Source: Saccharomycodes ludwigii (lineage: Eukaryota > Ascomycota > Saccharomycetes > Saccharomycodales > Saccharomycodaceae). From it: a stretch of DNA of 64,000 nt. The stretch is taken from positions 434,001 to 498,000 of the forward strand of contig NC_060200.1 of the NCBI RefSeq assembly GCF_020623625.1. The letters are read 5' to 3'. The translations under genes and the position numbers were made by a program. This document shows, piece by piece, positions 9,479 to 21,395 of this stretch (the first letter of the stretch is position 1; each line of letters starts with the position of its first letter). The notes beneath the pieces were generated by a model that saw only the letters and a list, made by a program, of their open reading frames with translations, was not told the DNA's origin and ran no database searches.

Positions 9479-12400
9479 AATTAATCTCAAAAAAAAAGTT
9501 TTTTTTTTTTTCCCCTTTAAGATTTAGAAATAACGAGTGGTGGTAATTTGTTTTTATATTATTTTTATCTTTCTTTATATATTTATATTTAAGTATATTA
9601 ATAGGGTATGAAAATAATAGACAAAAATAAATAATAAAATATCTAACGAACTTACTCTTTATATATATATATATATATATTTATTTAAACCGAATAAGAC
9701 ACATCTGAGTGTCAATATAAATATTTTTATGTCTCCATCATGTTTACTTATTTTAATGGTAAATACTTTATTAAATCTGTTTCTTTAACAAAAGTACTTT
9801 TTGCATTCATTAAAAGATATTTTCTTAGTTTAAAAAAGTAATATTTTGATTTATTAAAGTAAAAAACAAAGATATAGTACTTTCTCTTGTAATCCTCTGT
9901 TCGATTTAGATTATTAAATTTTCTTTAGCCATGTTCAACTAAAAATAATTTATTACATTGTTTGGCAATACTTTATTTTTTTTAACATATAATTGTTTAA
10001 AAAAAAAAGAAAAATACATACACCTCTCATGATATTTATAAGAGTTCTACTAAAATAGATACAATGATTTTTATATTGTTAGATGATCATATAAGTTAAT
10101 TTTTTGAGGTCTAAACCTTAAAAAAAAAAAAAAAAAAATGGGGAAGAGAAATAGAAAAAGGGGAAAAAAAAAAAATAATAATAATAGAATATATTATCAG
10201 ATAATGACATATTTTGTAAATCTTCCCATATGTTTAATTGATATATTTTCACTATGTCATATGTTACAAAAATATGGTTACTTATTGTCATTTATAAAAC
10301 ATTACGATCCAACACAATCATAGTGTGACATGCGTTTATGAGTGATACATCAATCATTAAAAAATCATATTTTATTTTTTATTTTAATTTTACGTATTCA
10401 GTTTATTTATTTTTGGGGGAAATGAAATAGCAAATATAATACACAACAAAAAAAAAAAAACTAAATAAAGCTCAAAAGATAAATCTAAATAAAGCTCAAA
10501 AGATAAATCTAAAGAAAAAAAACAATATAGTTTATTCATTAAATACAATAGAATTTGTTTTATTTTTTATTTTCGTTCTCTAATCCTGTTGTTCTTCTTA
10601 AGAACGAGAAACAAAGATAAATATTTTGTTTCTCTGCCTTGGGTACTTCATTTTTCGTTTTGATATTTTTCATACTAAAAATAAAAAATTTTCTCTTGTT
10701 TCATATTATTTTCTCCAAGGAAAAATTGTGGGTTAATGATGAAACAGCCAAAACAAGAGATAAGAATAACAATAAGAAAAATATCGTATTAGGAATATTA
10801 ATTAATTTCACAAATAGCATACCTTTTTTTAAACTGTTTATACTTTTTTTAACAGCAAAAAAAAGATGGATAAGTCAAAGAGTAGACCCTTCTCTTGTTT
10901 CTTTTCAATAACATCGTAACAAGTACATGAGTATCTCTTGTGTTAGTTGATATCTGTAGTTGATGTATAAATTGTATTGTTTTACTTGATAACTATAATT
11001 AATATATAATTTGTATTGTTTTATTATTTTTTTATTTTGGTTTTTTTTTTATTTTGGTTTATTTTTTTTATTTTAGTTTATTTTTAACTTTATTATTTCA
11101 CTCTTGTCTTTTTTTTTTTTTTTTTTTTTTTTTATTGTCTACTAAACTTTTTATATGAGGCGGCTAATAAAAGGAACCCCACATCATACACATATTTCTA
11201 TGTTATCTAATTAGTAAATCAAATTATTAGTTACTATATTCTAGAACACTTGTCAAAATTCAAAAAAAATATACGAATTTCAGGTAAATTAAATATTTTA
11301 AATTCAATAGGTAAAACATATTTTCTAACTTTTACATCAGCCTTATCTTGAAGTTCCTCGAGGCATAGATGAATGCAACGTATACATTATTTTCGATTAC
11401 AATATCTAGTAAGCATTGCGTTGATATAAATATCTTTCCGATCAAGAAACATGTGAAAATAAACAAGTGATACCTATTGTTCATAACTACTATATAAAAT
11501 TACCTACATTGTAGGACCATTGACGAAGTGTTGTAGTTTAAAAAATTAAGAATAAAAATTATTTTTAGAATGTGATGTCAATTTTTTGAGCTAGTATTCA
11601 ATTGAACAAGCTTTGTTGATAATTAATTTGAGAGCAATTTAAGCTCAATCATATTATACAAACTTGGGAGCTCATTGTTCGTTAGTAGTATTATTTGCAT
11701 ATTTTAAAGAATTTGATTTACTATTATTATAGACGTAAATATTATAGTACCTGCAAAACAAAATCTTAATAACTTTATTATTAATTTAAATAAATACGAA
11801 AAATGCCACAGATGTTGGATCTAAGAAGGGGTGGGAGAGCCAGGCAATCACACTTTACGCGAATATATTTTAAAGATATAAAAAAAAAAAAAAAAAAAAA
11901 AAAAAGGGGAGAAGGAGAAAAAGGGGAGAAGGAAAAAAATCGGAAAAGGCGAATTATTCAGTCATCTCGCCTTGCCATCCCATCCGTTTGCTATATATTT
12001 TTGGTTGAGGACTACTCGAACTACATTACGAATATTATCTATTCTATTGTTTTCAGATTATTTTATTAATCATTCTCCAAAAAAATAAACGGAAAGTAAA
12101 AAATTATTAAAGTGATAGCAAAAACAAAAGAGATATTTAATTTGTGGTGGTGTGTTTTAAACAAAATAGCAAATCACTTAAAACAATAAAAATTTTTAAA
12201 AACAATAGAAACTTTTAAACAAAAGATATTGAGGATACATGAAATAAGATAAAAATTTAATGAAATAAAAGTGGTCTAGATTTTGTTAATAACCAAAGAA
12301 AAATATTATTATCAGTTACTAATAAAATACTTGTGGAAATAAAAAAAATAAAAAAAAAAAAAGAGTTGTTCATAGAATACACTGAAAATATATAAATAAC

Positions 12401-12611
12401 ATTAAAAATTGAAAAATCTTCATTGTTATTAGTACTAGTGGTAGAAGTAATAGTATATATAAATAAAAGAAAATATACATTATTAGGTACTCTTCATTAA
12501 AAACATGTGTTTTTATGAACTTTAAAAAAAAAAAAAAAAAAAGAAAAAAATACTTTATCAATAGTTCTAGGAAACAAAATAAAAATAATAACAATACTAA
12601 TAATAATAGCA
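9479..12611. other. 3.1-kb divergent intergenic region between adhesin A and the first unknown gene
   Basis: No gene is supported here. It holds many A/T homopolymers (for example T-tract 11110-11133 and A-tract 11880-11904), TA dinucleotide runs (9661-9680) and a small tandem duplication at 10461. A less AT-biased stretch at 11335-11560 contains a short coding-like frame (reading LEVPRGIDECNVY) that soon hits stops. It is unassigned. The length is unusual beside the 0.3-0.8-kb spacers elsewhere. It recalls the 3-kb regulatory region of S. cerevisiae FLO11, but I see no specific operator. Confidence 0.5.
10461..10508. repeat. Tandem duplication of a 24-bp unit
   Basis: Two perfect adjacent copies of the unit starting CTAAATAAAGCTC, followed by the start of a third that diverges after CTAAA. 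It is non-coding and lies in the long spacer upstream of adhesin A. Confidence 0.9.
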
Positions 12612-14120
12612 ATGACAATGACACACAACGAGAGCTTAATAGTAAAGTTAATTATAAAGATTACAACCATATTAAATGAATCTATTTACTTTGAACCTCA
12701 TTTAATACACAAGAATAATGATGACACTGATAGCAATATTACAAGTGTCAAGTATATTTTTCCTATCATGATTTCTGATCAACTTAAAATAAATGGAGGC
12801 TGTTTACCATTAGAAGTTTATAAAATATATGAAAAAACATGCCACGTAAGTACTAATACTACTGTTGATAAAATGGTGTATGTAAATAGAGAAATAAGTA
12901 TCTTTGAGTTTAAAAGATTGGTTTATGTGTTATCATTTTGTTACCAAATAGTTTACGACTGTATGTTGTACTATGATATTCCTACGAAAAAACACCAAAT
13001 ATTTCAAAAAAAATTTTATCATCAATATTTATCATTGAGTGAAAATAGGTTTTCCATCATCTTTAAAAATTTTGTTGGCATAACCTTTAAAGAATATAAT
13101 TTCTACGTTTTTAAATTCATAAAGAAAAATTATGAGATTCTAAAACCTTTTATTTCTGCCATGCAAAATAATGATTATGATGCCTCTATTGATCTAAATA
13201 GCAATTTTGTCATGATCGAGTATATAAAATGGAAAGGTTTAGCTCGTGAGTTATTAGTAGAATGGTCTAATAGTAACAAAATTAGCTCTAGTTCTAACAT
13301 TTCTACTACCTACAATACAACAAATAAAATTATTATGTTACCCTTTACTTATACTCTAACCAATTCTACAAATTTATATCACAATAATTGTAAACAAAAT
13401 ACACCAATTAGAAAAAAGATATTGATTAATAGAATACCTGATTTAAAACAAATTAGTGATAATACAACATATATCAATAAATTGTTGGTTCACTTTGAAA
13501 AATGCAATATTAACGAGGATATGGGTTTGGCATATAATTTTTTTAAAGCAGAAATAGGTCAATTTGATGTCACTACAAATCTAACGGCGTCGTGTTATAC
13601 AAATACCACTTATAATGATTATTTTGGCATTAATAATGCCCTGATTTCAAAAGATAAGGAGGAAAAAGATCATAATACTGTTAACTACGCTGATGGTGAA
13701 CATATTTTAACCAATTTTCAATTGGGTTATAGAGACTTTTGTAATTTCAACGGGGCTCCCCGCCTGCTGAAACACACGTATTTGGCTAATGACCATTTTA
13801 TGCATAATTATTGCCGTGAAAATATGAATGACACCTGTGCTCTATCTAATATTCCTGGTATCGTTATTATTGATAGACTTAATATTGATTCTAATACTGA
13901 CACAAACACAATCGGGGGAAAAACTACGTTAATTAATAAAGTCAAAAAAAAAGGAAATGCCGGCATTCCACGTATAACATCCTCTTCGATACGTAAATTA
14001 CCTGATCTTATATACAAAAACACTATTGAAGGTACTTTAAAATTAGACGATGATAAAAAAAGAGAGGGGGGGGGGGAAATGCACACAATAGTCAAGATTT
14101 TGATGAACACTACAGTTTAA
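12612..14120 (+). CDS. Unknown protein, paralogue 1 (possible diverged Pho80/Pcl-like cyclin)
   Basis: 502 residues in the longest frame; a second ATG follows two codons later. I do not recognise the family with confidence. It is clearly paralogous to the gene at 17573: both share FEPHL near residue 27, GCLPLEVY near 63, LSFCYQI near 107, LSENRFS near 142, FVGITF-EY-FY near 153-165, NSTNLYHNNCKQNT, and NFQL-YRDFCNFN. The order ISIFEF (95-100), VGITFKEYN (154-162), FIKKNYEIL (169-177) is faintly like the PNISIFNYF, VGGVRCHELN and FLKRVNYRI segments of the Pho80 cyclin box, but about 15 residues between them are missing, so this is a weak inference. The C-terminal part is Asn/Asp-rich. The frame leaves coding-like sequence at a run of eleven G (14066-14076), and its last ~15 codons look spurious. 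Confidence 0.6.
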   Translation: MTMTHNESLIVKLIIKITTILNESIYFEPHLIHKNNDDTDSNITSVKYIFPIMISDQLKINGGCLPLEVYKIYEKTCHVSTNTTVDKMVYVNREISIFEFKRLVYVLSFCYQIVYDCMLYYDIPTKKHQIFQKKFYHQYLSLSENRFSIIFKNFVGITFKEYNFYVFKFIKKNYEILKPFISAMQNNDYDASIDLNSNFVMIEYIKWKGLARELLVEWSNSNKISSSSNISTTYNTTNKIIMLPFTYTLTNSTNLYHNNCKQNTPIRKKILINRIPDLKQISDNTTYINKLLVHFEKCNINEDMGLAYNFFKAEIGQFDVTTNLTASCYTNTTYNDYFGINNALISKDKEEKDHNTVNYADGEHILTNFQLGYRDFCNFNGAPRLLKHTYLANDHFMHNYCRENMNDTCALSNIPGIVIIDRLNIDSNTDTNTIGGKTTLINKVKKKGNAGIPRITSSSIRKLPDLIYKNTIEGTLKLDDDKKREGGGEMHTIVKILMNTTV

Positions 14121-14681
14121 ATGGCAATGCCTTATACGGACCTGCTAATAAATTCAATACTGATGAATACGATACTTCTGTTACCTTCCTTTCCAGCAAG
14201 AATGATGAAAAAGAAGCTGGAAGGAGCAATGATGATAGTCATTATGTCTATTCAAGTGTCAAAAATGATAATAGCAGCATTAATAACAAAAATACTGATA
14301 AATCCTGTTATTATCATGATAATGATAGTTTTACAAGTTCTGAAAGTTCATTTCGTATCATCCGATGATTTCATGGTGATTTGGATCATTTTTATCAGCA
14401 GCCTAAACATTGAATATAATGACCAGAAACTTCTAAATAGTGAGTGTAACAGCATTGCTGTAATCTCTACAGCTACATATATTCATATTCTCCCTAACTT
14501 AAAGGGGGGAGAAAGCCGACAACTTGCCATATCCCGGCTGAAATTATATGTAACCCCTAAGAATAAACCGCAGGTCTCCTTTGAACAAAAAAATTCGGGT
14601 GTATGCTTTAAATTTGCTGCTAAGGGCAAATTGAATACATTTATGGGAAACATAAAGAAAAAGCCAAGTAAAAAGATGTAA
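14066..14681 (+). pseudogene. Coding-like 3' continuation of paralogue 1, out of frame
   Basis: Just after the G11 run, the frame one base back reads as a hydrophilic Asn/Ser/Asp-rich chain (for example DEHYSLNGNALYGPANKF) to a TGA at 14366-14368, then stays coding-like to a second TGA at 14411-14413. After that, the original frame again looks coding, with a basic end (SGVCFKFAAKGKLNTF, then KKPSKKM) to a stop at 14679-14681. This suggests a gene once about 690 codons long whose 3' third now has at least two breaks. An alternative for the first break is an error in the G-run length. The frame starting with the ATG at 14121 is, in its first ~80 codons, the wrong frame of this tail. Confidence 0.45.
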
Positions 14682-14884
14682 TTCCACTCGAAATACATAC
14701 ATATATATACAACAACAATAATAAAAAGCCTACTAATAAGAAAATTCATATCATAAAATCAGAAGTAAAATAAGCAATTCGTATTCTCTAACATAATAGT
14801 TATTTCAGTACAGGTCTGTGTAAAATAAATTGGTTCTTCATCATCTTAAATATGAGTACTTTATTTGCCTTTGTTGCTAGTGTT

Positions 14885-14921
<37 letters not shown>

Positions 14922-15301
14922 CCAATTCACCTGAATTGGTAAATTTTATTCAAAAAAACTCATAAACGAGCAAGCGATAATACCCAAGCAATGAAGGCAA
15001 ATAAAAAAAGGAAAAAAGAAAAAATAAAACCTGAGAACAAAAAAGCGTCAATATTTGTTAAAATAGAAACGAGGTCTGTATCTCTGTTACAGATATTAAT
15101 TACTTTGAGGAAACCTCGGTTATTCACTTAAGTTCTTGTTCTCTTTTTTTCTTGGATTCATTTTATATATTTGCAAATAATAGGTGTGGAGGATTGAGAG
15201 GACAAGCTTTATTTAATATTCATTTTGAAAAGGAAGAAAGATGTATATGATTGTAAAGTACGAAAAAAAACCTTTCTTTATATACTTATATATTATATGT
15301 A

Positions 15302-15335
<34 letters not shown>

Positions 15336-15457
15336 TTTTGGTCTTGGTCTCATTAAATTTTAATGAAAACCTGTGCGTGGGTTTCTGTTGTCAAAAAATA
15401 AAATGTAAATAAATTAAAAAAGCTTGAAATTTATATATACATATATATTTTTTCATT

Positions 15458-15480
15458 AAAGCCTTAGGGCTTTTTTTTTT
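15458..15480 (+). other. Small hairpin followed by T10
   Basis: AAAGCC, loop TTAG, GGCTTT, then a T-run: a six-base-pair stem reading into T's. In a bacterium this would be a terminator. In yeast a T-run could stop RNA polymerase III, but no A and B boxes were found upstream, so its meaning is unknown. Confidence 0.3.
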
Positions 15481-17156
15481 AATTTCACGGCCATAAGCGG
15501 TGTTATCATTTCTGTTATTGGAAAATAAAAAAATCATTTTATAAAAGTAGAAGCTTTAAGCAACAATCTGATGTTGATCCAAAATTAAAAGGTGGTACTT
15601 AGTTTAAATTGAACCATCTAATAATTAAATTAAGAAGATTTTAGGCAAAAATAGATTATACACACAAGATATAATTCACACTTCACATGACTGTTTATAT
15701 TATAACATGGGAGAAAGATGCAACTTCCAAATATATACAATCTACGCATCTATAATACATAGAATTAATTGACAACCATCTAATATTGGAAATAAATGGT
15801 AATTAATGTATGACATTTTTGAATAAATGAGTGGTTCTTGTTTACTAATTGATAATTGTATAAAGAAATGAATTGCCCTTGATTTTTTTTTTTTTTGTAT
15901 TCAATATAAGTGTATATAAAATACAAAAAGGGTTTGGTCTTATTTTTAAAATATCTTTAGCAAGAAATGAGTTGAAAGTCCTTAAAAGGTTTGCCTAATA
16001 CTAGAGACAAAAAAAAACCCTAATTGTTTAGATAAAATTAGGTACAAAAACGCCTTTATTAATATTTTTTGGTGGGGATTGATAACATTGAACTACTGCT
16101 GAAATCGAGGAAAATGATTAATAGCAGCAATATCTACTTCCTTAGAGTTTTTTATCTCTTATTCTTAGAAGCTAAAGTTCATATAGTTTGAATCAGATAG
16201 ATATTCACTTGAGAGTGTTGGAAATTCCCAAGTAATTGTAAAGCAAGGCTATTAATTTTGCTAGAAAAACATACCTGCTTCAAGACAACAAGTTGAATAC
16301 CAATTTTTTTTTTTTTGTTTTTTTGTTGAGAAAAAGGAAGAGGAGGGGTTAGCGGATTTAAAAAAATAACAGTAATAACCAATCTAAATTCAATCTTTTT
16401 GATCCAATTTAATGTTTGTGATTTTGCATTACAGCTTAATTTTCACTCATATGAAATTATAGTGTTTCCATATAATTTTTTCTTTTACATTCTGTATTAT
16501 TTTAAAATAAATGTTTTTTAAATGTTTATTTTTATTTTTATTTTTGGGTGTCTTTTTTTTTTTTTTTTTTTTTTTTTTTCCTGTAAAAAGAAATAAAGAC
16601 ATTTAAGGATTGATTTTACCGCGAGATTTCTATAGAACAATTTGTTAATTGGTCCTTAATAAACATGGCCGAATGGGGCTCAAAAACAACTTAAATTTAT
16701 ATAAATATCCCAATAAGCAAATTAAAAAAAAAAAAAAAAAAAAAAAAGTGGTGTGGCGGATAGTAAAGAAATGAGAACAATAGAAAAAAAAGAATGAAAT
16801 GGAATGAATCGTCGCAGCAAAATTTAAAAATAAAAATTGTTTTTGTTTTGTAATTTTATTTGTATTTTTTATTTTGCAAAAAATCTTAACAGTTGCTTTT
16901 ATTTTTAGAAAATAAACGAGGTATTCTAAAGTAGTAGTCTTCATCCTAAAAATATTACGTAATATTATTTACCTAGAATATAACGTTATGCTATCATAGC
17001 AATAAAAGAAAAAAAAAGATAGAAAATAGTGATCAAACTGGGTGTTTAATATTTTATGAATAAATACCATAACACAAAATACGCACAATTTAAGTTACTA
17101 ATATACGTTCTACGTTATATTTCAACCTTTAAAAAATATATGACGTGGATGCTATC

Positions 17157-17159
<3 letters not shown>

Positions 17160-17190
<31 letters not shown>
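17160..17190. repeat. Poly(A) tract, 31 bases
   Basis: An uninterrupted A-run about 380 bases upstream of the 17573 start. It is likely nucleosome-excluding promoter DNA and prone to length error in sequencing. Confidence 0.9.
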
Positions 17191-17192
<2 letters not shown>

Positions 17193-17572
17193 GAACGTGT
17201 AATAAATATATAGTAACAATTTATCTAAATAAATCGAACAAAATCCGTACATTTTATTAAATTAAAAATATATAAAAAAAAAAAAAAATTGCACAATAAG
17301 AACAAATGTATGGTCTTAAATACGTAAAAAGGGCAAATACCTGTATAAACGTACGTTCCAATGTTGCTGACATCCTATTATTGTTATTTTAATTATATTC
17401 AAAGGAAAAAAAAAAATATATATATATATATATATAGCAGTAATTTAAAAGTGTTAAAAATTATATATTATAAACCTAAAAATACAAACAAAAAAACAAA
17501 AAAAATTTTTCCTTAAAAAAGAATATATATAACAAGATATAAAATACAGAATAGATCAACACGTCTGTTGAG

Positions 17573-18724
17573 ATGACCGAGGAAAATAACGTTACAAATC
17601 TTATAATAGAATTAACTTATCTATTAAATCATTCTATTCATTTTGAACCACATTTATTATACAAAAATACTAAAAATGATTATAAGGATTATGATAGTAA
17701 TAGTGGGTATATTTTACCTGTCATGGTCTCTGATAAAATAAAAATATATAGTGGTTGTTTGCCACTAGAAGTTTATAATACTTATGAAAAAATTATACAT
17801 AATGTGGATGATAGCACAGTTGATAAAAGGAACATATACATGAATAGAGAATTAAGCAATTATGAGTATAAAAAATTGGTGCGTGTCTTATCGTTTTGTT
17901 ATCAAATACTATACGAATGTATATTATCATTTAATAATAATAACAACAATAAGAAAAGAATATTTGAGAAAAATTTTTTTCACAATCATATGTTATTAAG
18001 TGAAAATCGGTTTTCTTTGGTCTTCAAAACTTTTGTCGGCATAACTTTTAGGGAATACGATTTCTATTGCTTAGAGTTTATTAAAAAGAATTATGGTTTT
18101 CTTAAAGTTGCCATTTCGTTTATTCAACGAGACAGTCTTACTGGATATATAAAAGATTATACAGTGTGGAATGAAATAGCTACTAATTTGTTACGAAATT
18201 GGTCTAAAGTCAAATTGGATACTTATGCTGCCAAAAATGCTTCAACATTTTTCACTTATACATTGGCCAATTCAACTAACTTATATCACAACAATTGCAA
18301 ACAAAATACAACAATGAGAAGGAAAATATTGATTGATAGGATACCTAATTTGGCTCGAGGAGATGATAGAAATAATAACTCTTCTTATTTTAAAATCCTA
18401 GAAATGTCGGATGGATTTTCAGATAATAAAAGTTTTCCAACATCTAACCCATCAGAAATATGTGGATACATTAGTTCACGTGATTCTTTTCAAACTGTTA
18501 CCAATATTAATAATCAATCTTCTAAGAATTTCAATATTCCAGATTTTAATGAAAATACTGAGGCTAATACTATTTCTAATAGCAATAATATATTCAAACA
18601 ACGAGCAAATGATAAAAGAGGTTTTCTAAATAATTTTCAATTAGCTTATAGGGATTTTTGTAATTTTAACGATAGAGAAGACGATGTTGATTATGATTAT
18701 TCACCAATATTTTTTTCCACATAA
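17573..18724 (+). CDS. Unknown protein, paralogue 2 (possible diverged Pho80/Pcl-like cyclin)
   Basis: 383 residues, aligning almost without gaps over its first ~180 residues with the 12612 gene, then again at YTLANSTNLYHNNC and at NFQLAYRDFCNFN. The shared N-terminal half is hydrophobic-patterned and probably a helical fold; the remainder is Asn/Asp/Ser-rich and variable. Selection seems to have kept the same blocks in both copies, so at least one was functional recently. The same weak cyclin-box resemblance applies (VGITFREYD at 154-162, FIKKNYGFL at 169-177). The protein stops soon after the last shared block, at a run of seven T (18710-18716). Sequence beyond the stop looks coding in another frame, so the true end is uncertain. 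It lies 4 kb upstream of adhesin B on the same strand. Confidence 0.6.
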   Translation: MTEENNVTNLIIELTYLLNHSIHFEPHLLYKNTKNDYKDYDSNSGYILPVMVSDKIKIYSGCLPLEVYNTYEKIIHNVDDSTVDKRNIYMNRELSNYEYKKLVRVLSFCYQILYECILSFNNNNNNKKRIFEKNFFHNHMLLSENRFSLVFKTFVGITFREYDFYCLEFIKKNYGFLKVAISFIQRDSLTGYIKDYTVWNEIATNLLRNWSKVKLDTYAAKNASTFFTYTLANSTNLYHNNCKQNTTMRRKILIDRIPNLARGDDRNNNSSYFKILEMSDGFSDNKSFPTSNPSEICGYISSRDSFQTVTNINNQSSKNFNIPDFNENTEANTISNSNNIFKQRANDKRGFLNNFQLAYRDFCNFNDREDDVDYDYSPIFFST

Positions 18725-18941
18725 TTATTTTCCAACTGCTAATAATGATTGATATTAATCCAATGTACAAAATAATAATAGTGTACTAACAAGGGGAAAA
18801 ACTATTAATAATAATATCACCAGCAAATATATTTTGGCAAAAGAATTAATCTTGAAACTTGTATTATTAATAATAACAATAACACTAACAGTAATTTTAC
18901 TAGAAATAGTTATCAAACTATCTCAATGCATTAGATTGTAA
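18710..18941 (+). pseudogene. Coding-like remnant downstream of paralogue 2
   Basis: From the T7 run, a shifted frame reads PHNYFPTANND, meets stops near 18750 and 18756, and then is open for about 60 codons (beginning NNNSVLTRGKTINNNITS) to a TAA at 18939-18941. The GKT-x-x-N piece recalls GGKTTLINK at the same relative place in paralogue 1. The match is short, so the call is tentative: eroded 3' coding sequence, or chance in Asn-rich DNA. Confidence 0.3.
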
Positions 18942-20045
18942 GTGGATAAAACAAGGGAATATGTCTATTATAATTGTAGTTACCGGATTTATCTAGGTTA
19001 AAATTGGCTTTTATGCTTCTTTTTTATTTTTATTTTCCTCATAAAATTCCGATTTATTTTTATTTTTGGGATCATTTATCTCAATTTGCATTTTACATAA
19101 CTTGCTATTCAATTAGAATCATTCCCATTTTTATTTCCATATTTTTTGTTCTTTTCTTGTTTTGTTTTGTTTGTTTGTTTTTTACCCTTTTTTCTTCTTC
19201 ATTTCTGGGCGTAGTACATATGAAACATTGAAACGGAGGGGAAGCCATTAAAAATCAAAATATTAATATTAAAATTATTAGCATAACCATTACATTTATC
19301 CTCACAGAAATACACGCGGAAATCGCAGTGCTCACCATGATTCGTTGCATTCTTTATTAGGCATAAAAACAGTACACGATGTTGCCGTGAGTAATTCCCT
19401 AGTTTTGTTAGAATAAATGGGTAATTAGGTTAACGTAAAATGCGCAGTTATATATTTAATCAAATTGTTATTTTTCTAAATTTCACTGTATCGAAACTAA
19501 CTATATAATCAATTGTTTTTACACTTAAACGGTTTCTTAATCTTTGCTCTACGTGTCTCGTTAAATAATATTAATTTAGTTACATATAACTCCTTTATAA
19601 AGGAAGTCAAAATAAAAAATGAAAAAAAATCGTATATTATTACCCCGTTTATTAGAAACTCCTAGAATTTTCACCCACGTTTTTCTTCTGTTCATATTTA
19701 TGCTCGTTTAATAATAATTTTTTTTGTTTATTTTTACTTCAAACATTTTAATTATTCAATAATAAGAAAAACTGTTTCTTGATATTATTTTATAAAATAA
19801 AATGTAAACATAAAATACCAAGAATAAAAAGTTTGCTGAGAAACTGAACAAAATTATTCATCATACATAATAACTCATAAAGAATGTATAAGTAAAATTA
19901 TTAGTACATTAAACCTATCCAACAAAAGTGCTATCACACAAACCTATATTTTTAAAATTTCATAAAATTTTTTTTGGAAAAATCTTTTAATATTAGTGTA
20001 GCCAATAGCTCAACTTAAAAGGTAGCCCCAACTACCTCTAAAAAT

Positions 20046-20052
<7 letters not shown>

Positions 20053-20088
<36 letters not shown>
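20053..20088. repeat. Poly(A) tract, 36 bases
   Basis: Uninterrupted A-run in the adhesin B upstream region. Confidence 0.9.
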
Positions 20089-20090
<2 letters not shown>

Positions 20091-21229
20091 TTAGCATGTG
20101 AAATTTTTGAAAACTTTTTTTTTTTTAATTTATGAAATACTGATACCAATTCTCCGCAAATAAACTAAAAATTATTTTGTGTATTAATTAACATTTTTTC
20201 CTCTCTCACTCCACTCTAACAAAGAAACAGTTATTAATCTTTAGAGACAAATGTGTACTTACTTGTTCAACCTCCAGCTAATAGTCATAAACAATCCACA
20301 ATATATAGAAAAAAACATTTGACAAGTGATGTATTAAATGCCAAGGCTATTGAATAGCTATTTGCGGATAAATAAAGGATATATAAATGATATTAGGAGA
20401 AATTCGAACATATCCAAAAAAAAATTTAATCATAATAAAAAACTATTTACCAATAGAATTTGGTTCGTAATAATTTTAATACAATTAAGGCAGTACCATT
20501 AGTGGTAACATATATATTTCTCTATATGTACATAAGCACAAAATTTTTTTAAAAAAAAAATCGTCAATTTAATATAACAAAATATACAAGGTAATTAGCC
20601 AAGTCTTTTTTATTTATTTATAGTTTAGTCACAACAGGATAGATTATATTTTAATTATATATCTAGTACACTTTCAATTTTATTTTTATTTACGACTTCC
20701 AACTTAAAAATCAAGGACAACTAAAATACAAAATTCACATGGTAATATGCATTTTATTGCTAAAACATTCGTTTAAATAATAATAAAATAGATATTATTC
20801 ATATTATATTATAAAGAAAAGTGCATATAATTTTTTTTTTCGTATGTAGTTTTAATAATTAAGAAAAAGACTGAGAGCGATATAAATGATTTAATAAAAT
20901 TTACCCATGTATTTATTGGTGTTACCCATCTCTATGTGATTATTAATGGCTTAGCAATATATAATTTTTTTAATATATTATATCTTTGGTATAGTTGGTC
21001 CACCGCAATAATAAACGTTTCAAAAGAGAAAAGAAAAAAAAGAAGAAAAAGAAGAGGAACAAGAAAAAGAAAAAGCGGGAAGAAAGAAACAAAAAAAAGA
21101 AAAAGCGGAAAGAAGGAAAAAAAATGGATGATTCTTATAAAGGAAAAAAAAAGGGATGTGAGGTGTGGGGAATATGGCAAAGGGGAATAAGAGGCTCTTT
21201 AGCGAAACGAGATATAGCTTACGTCTCAT

Positions 21230-21269
<40 letters not shown>

Positions 21270-21389
21270 ACATTTCCGAGTTTATTTATAAATAATACAT
21301 TCTTTAACTGTTACTATGTATTTTTTGAAGCTTCTTTATGGTAGTGGATCATATAAAAACAATTAATAAAAATAGTATAAGAAAAAGTA

Positions 21390-21395
21390 CACGTG
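21390..21395. promoter_or_regulatory. CACGTG E-box, 1.35 kb upstream of adhesin B
   Basis: Perfect CACGTG core, the target of Cbf1/Pho4/Tye7-type bHLH factors. It is a single occurrence far from the start, so functional relevance is uncertain. It would gain interest if the neighbouring Pho80-like genes are real cyclins. Confidence 0.25.

Larger units (their letters stand above)
14682..17572. other. 2.9-kb intergenic region between the two unknown paralogues
   Basis: No gene is supported. It contains a TTA-type trinucleotide run (14890-14920), long T- and A-tracts (15320-15339, 16553-16579, 16723-16747, 17160-17190, 17276-17288) and a hairpin with a following T-run at 15458. The final 200 bases, very A-rich with TA runs at 17417-17436, should include the promoter of the 17573 gene. 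Confidence 0.5.

Noticed and set aside
11335-11560. Possible gene remnant in the adhesin A upstream region
   Set aside because: Only about 22 coding-like codons before stops; too short to separate from chance.
14121-14681. A separate 186-codon gene starting at the ATG at 14121
   Set aside because: Its first ~80 codons are Ile/Met-rich and lie over a better, hydrophilic frame continuing paralogue 1; only its end looks coding, so it is treated as part of the broken tail.
20936-21270. Lys/Arg-rich (plus) or Phe/Ser-rich (minus) frames in the adhesin B upstream region
   Set aside because: A purine-rich low-complexity tract that is open on several frames at once, with no protein features.
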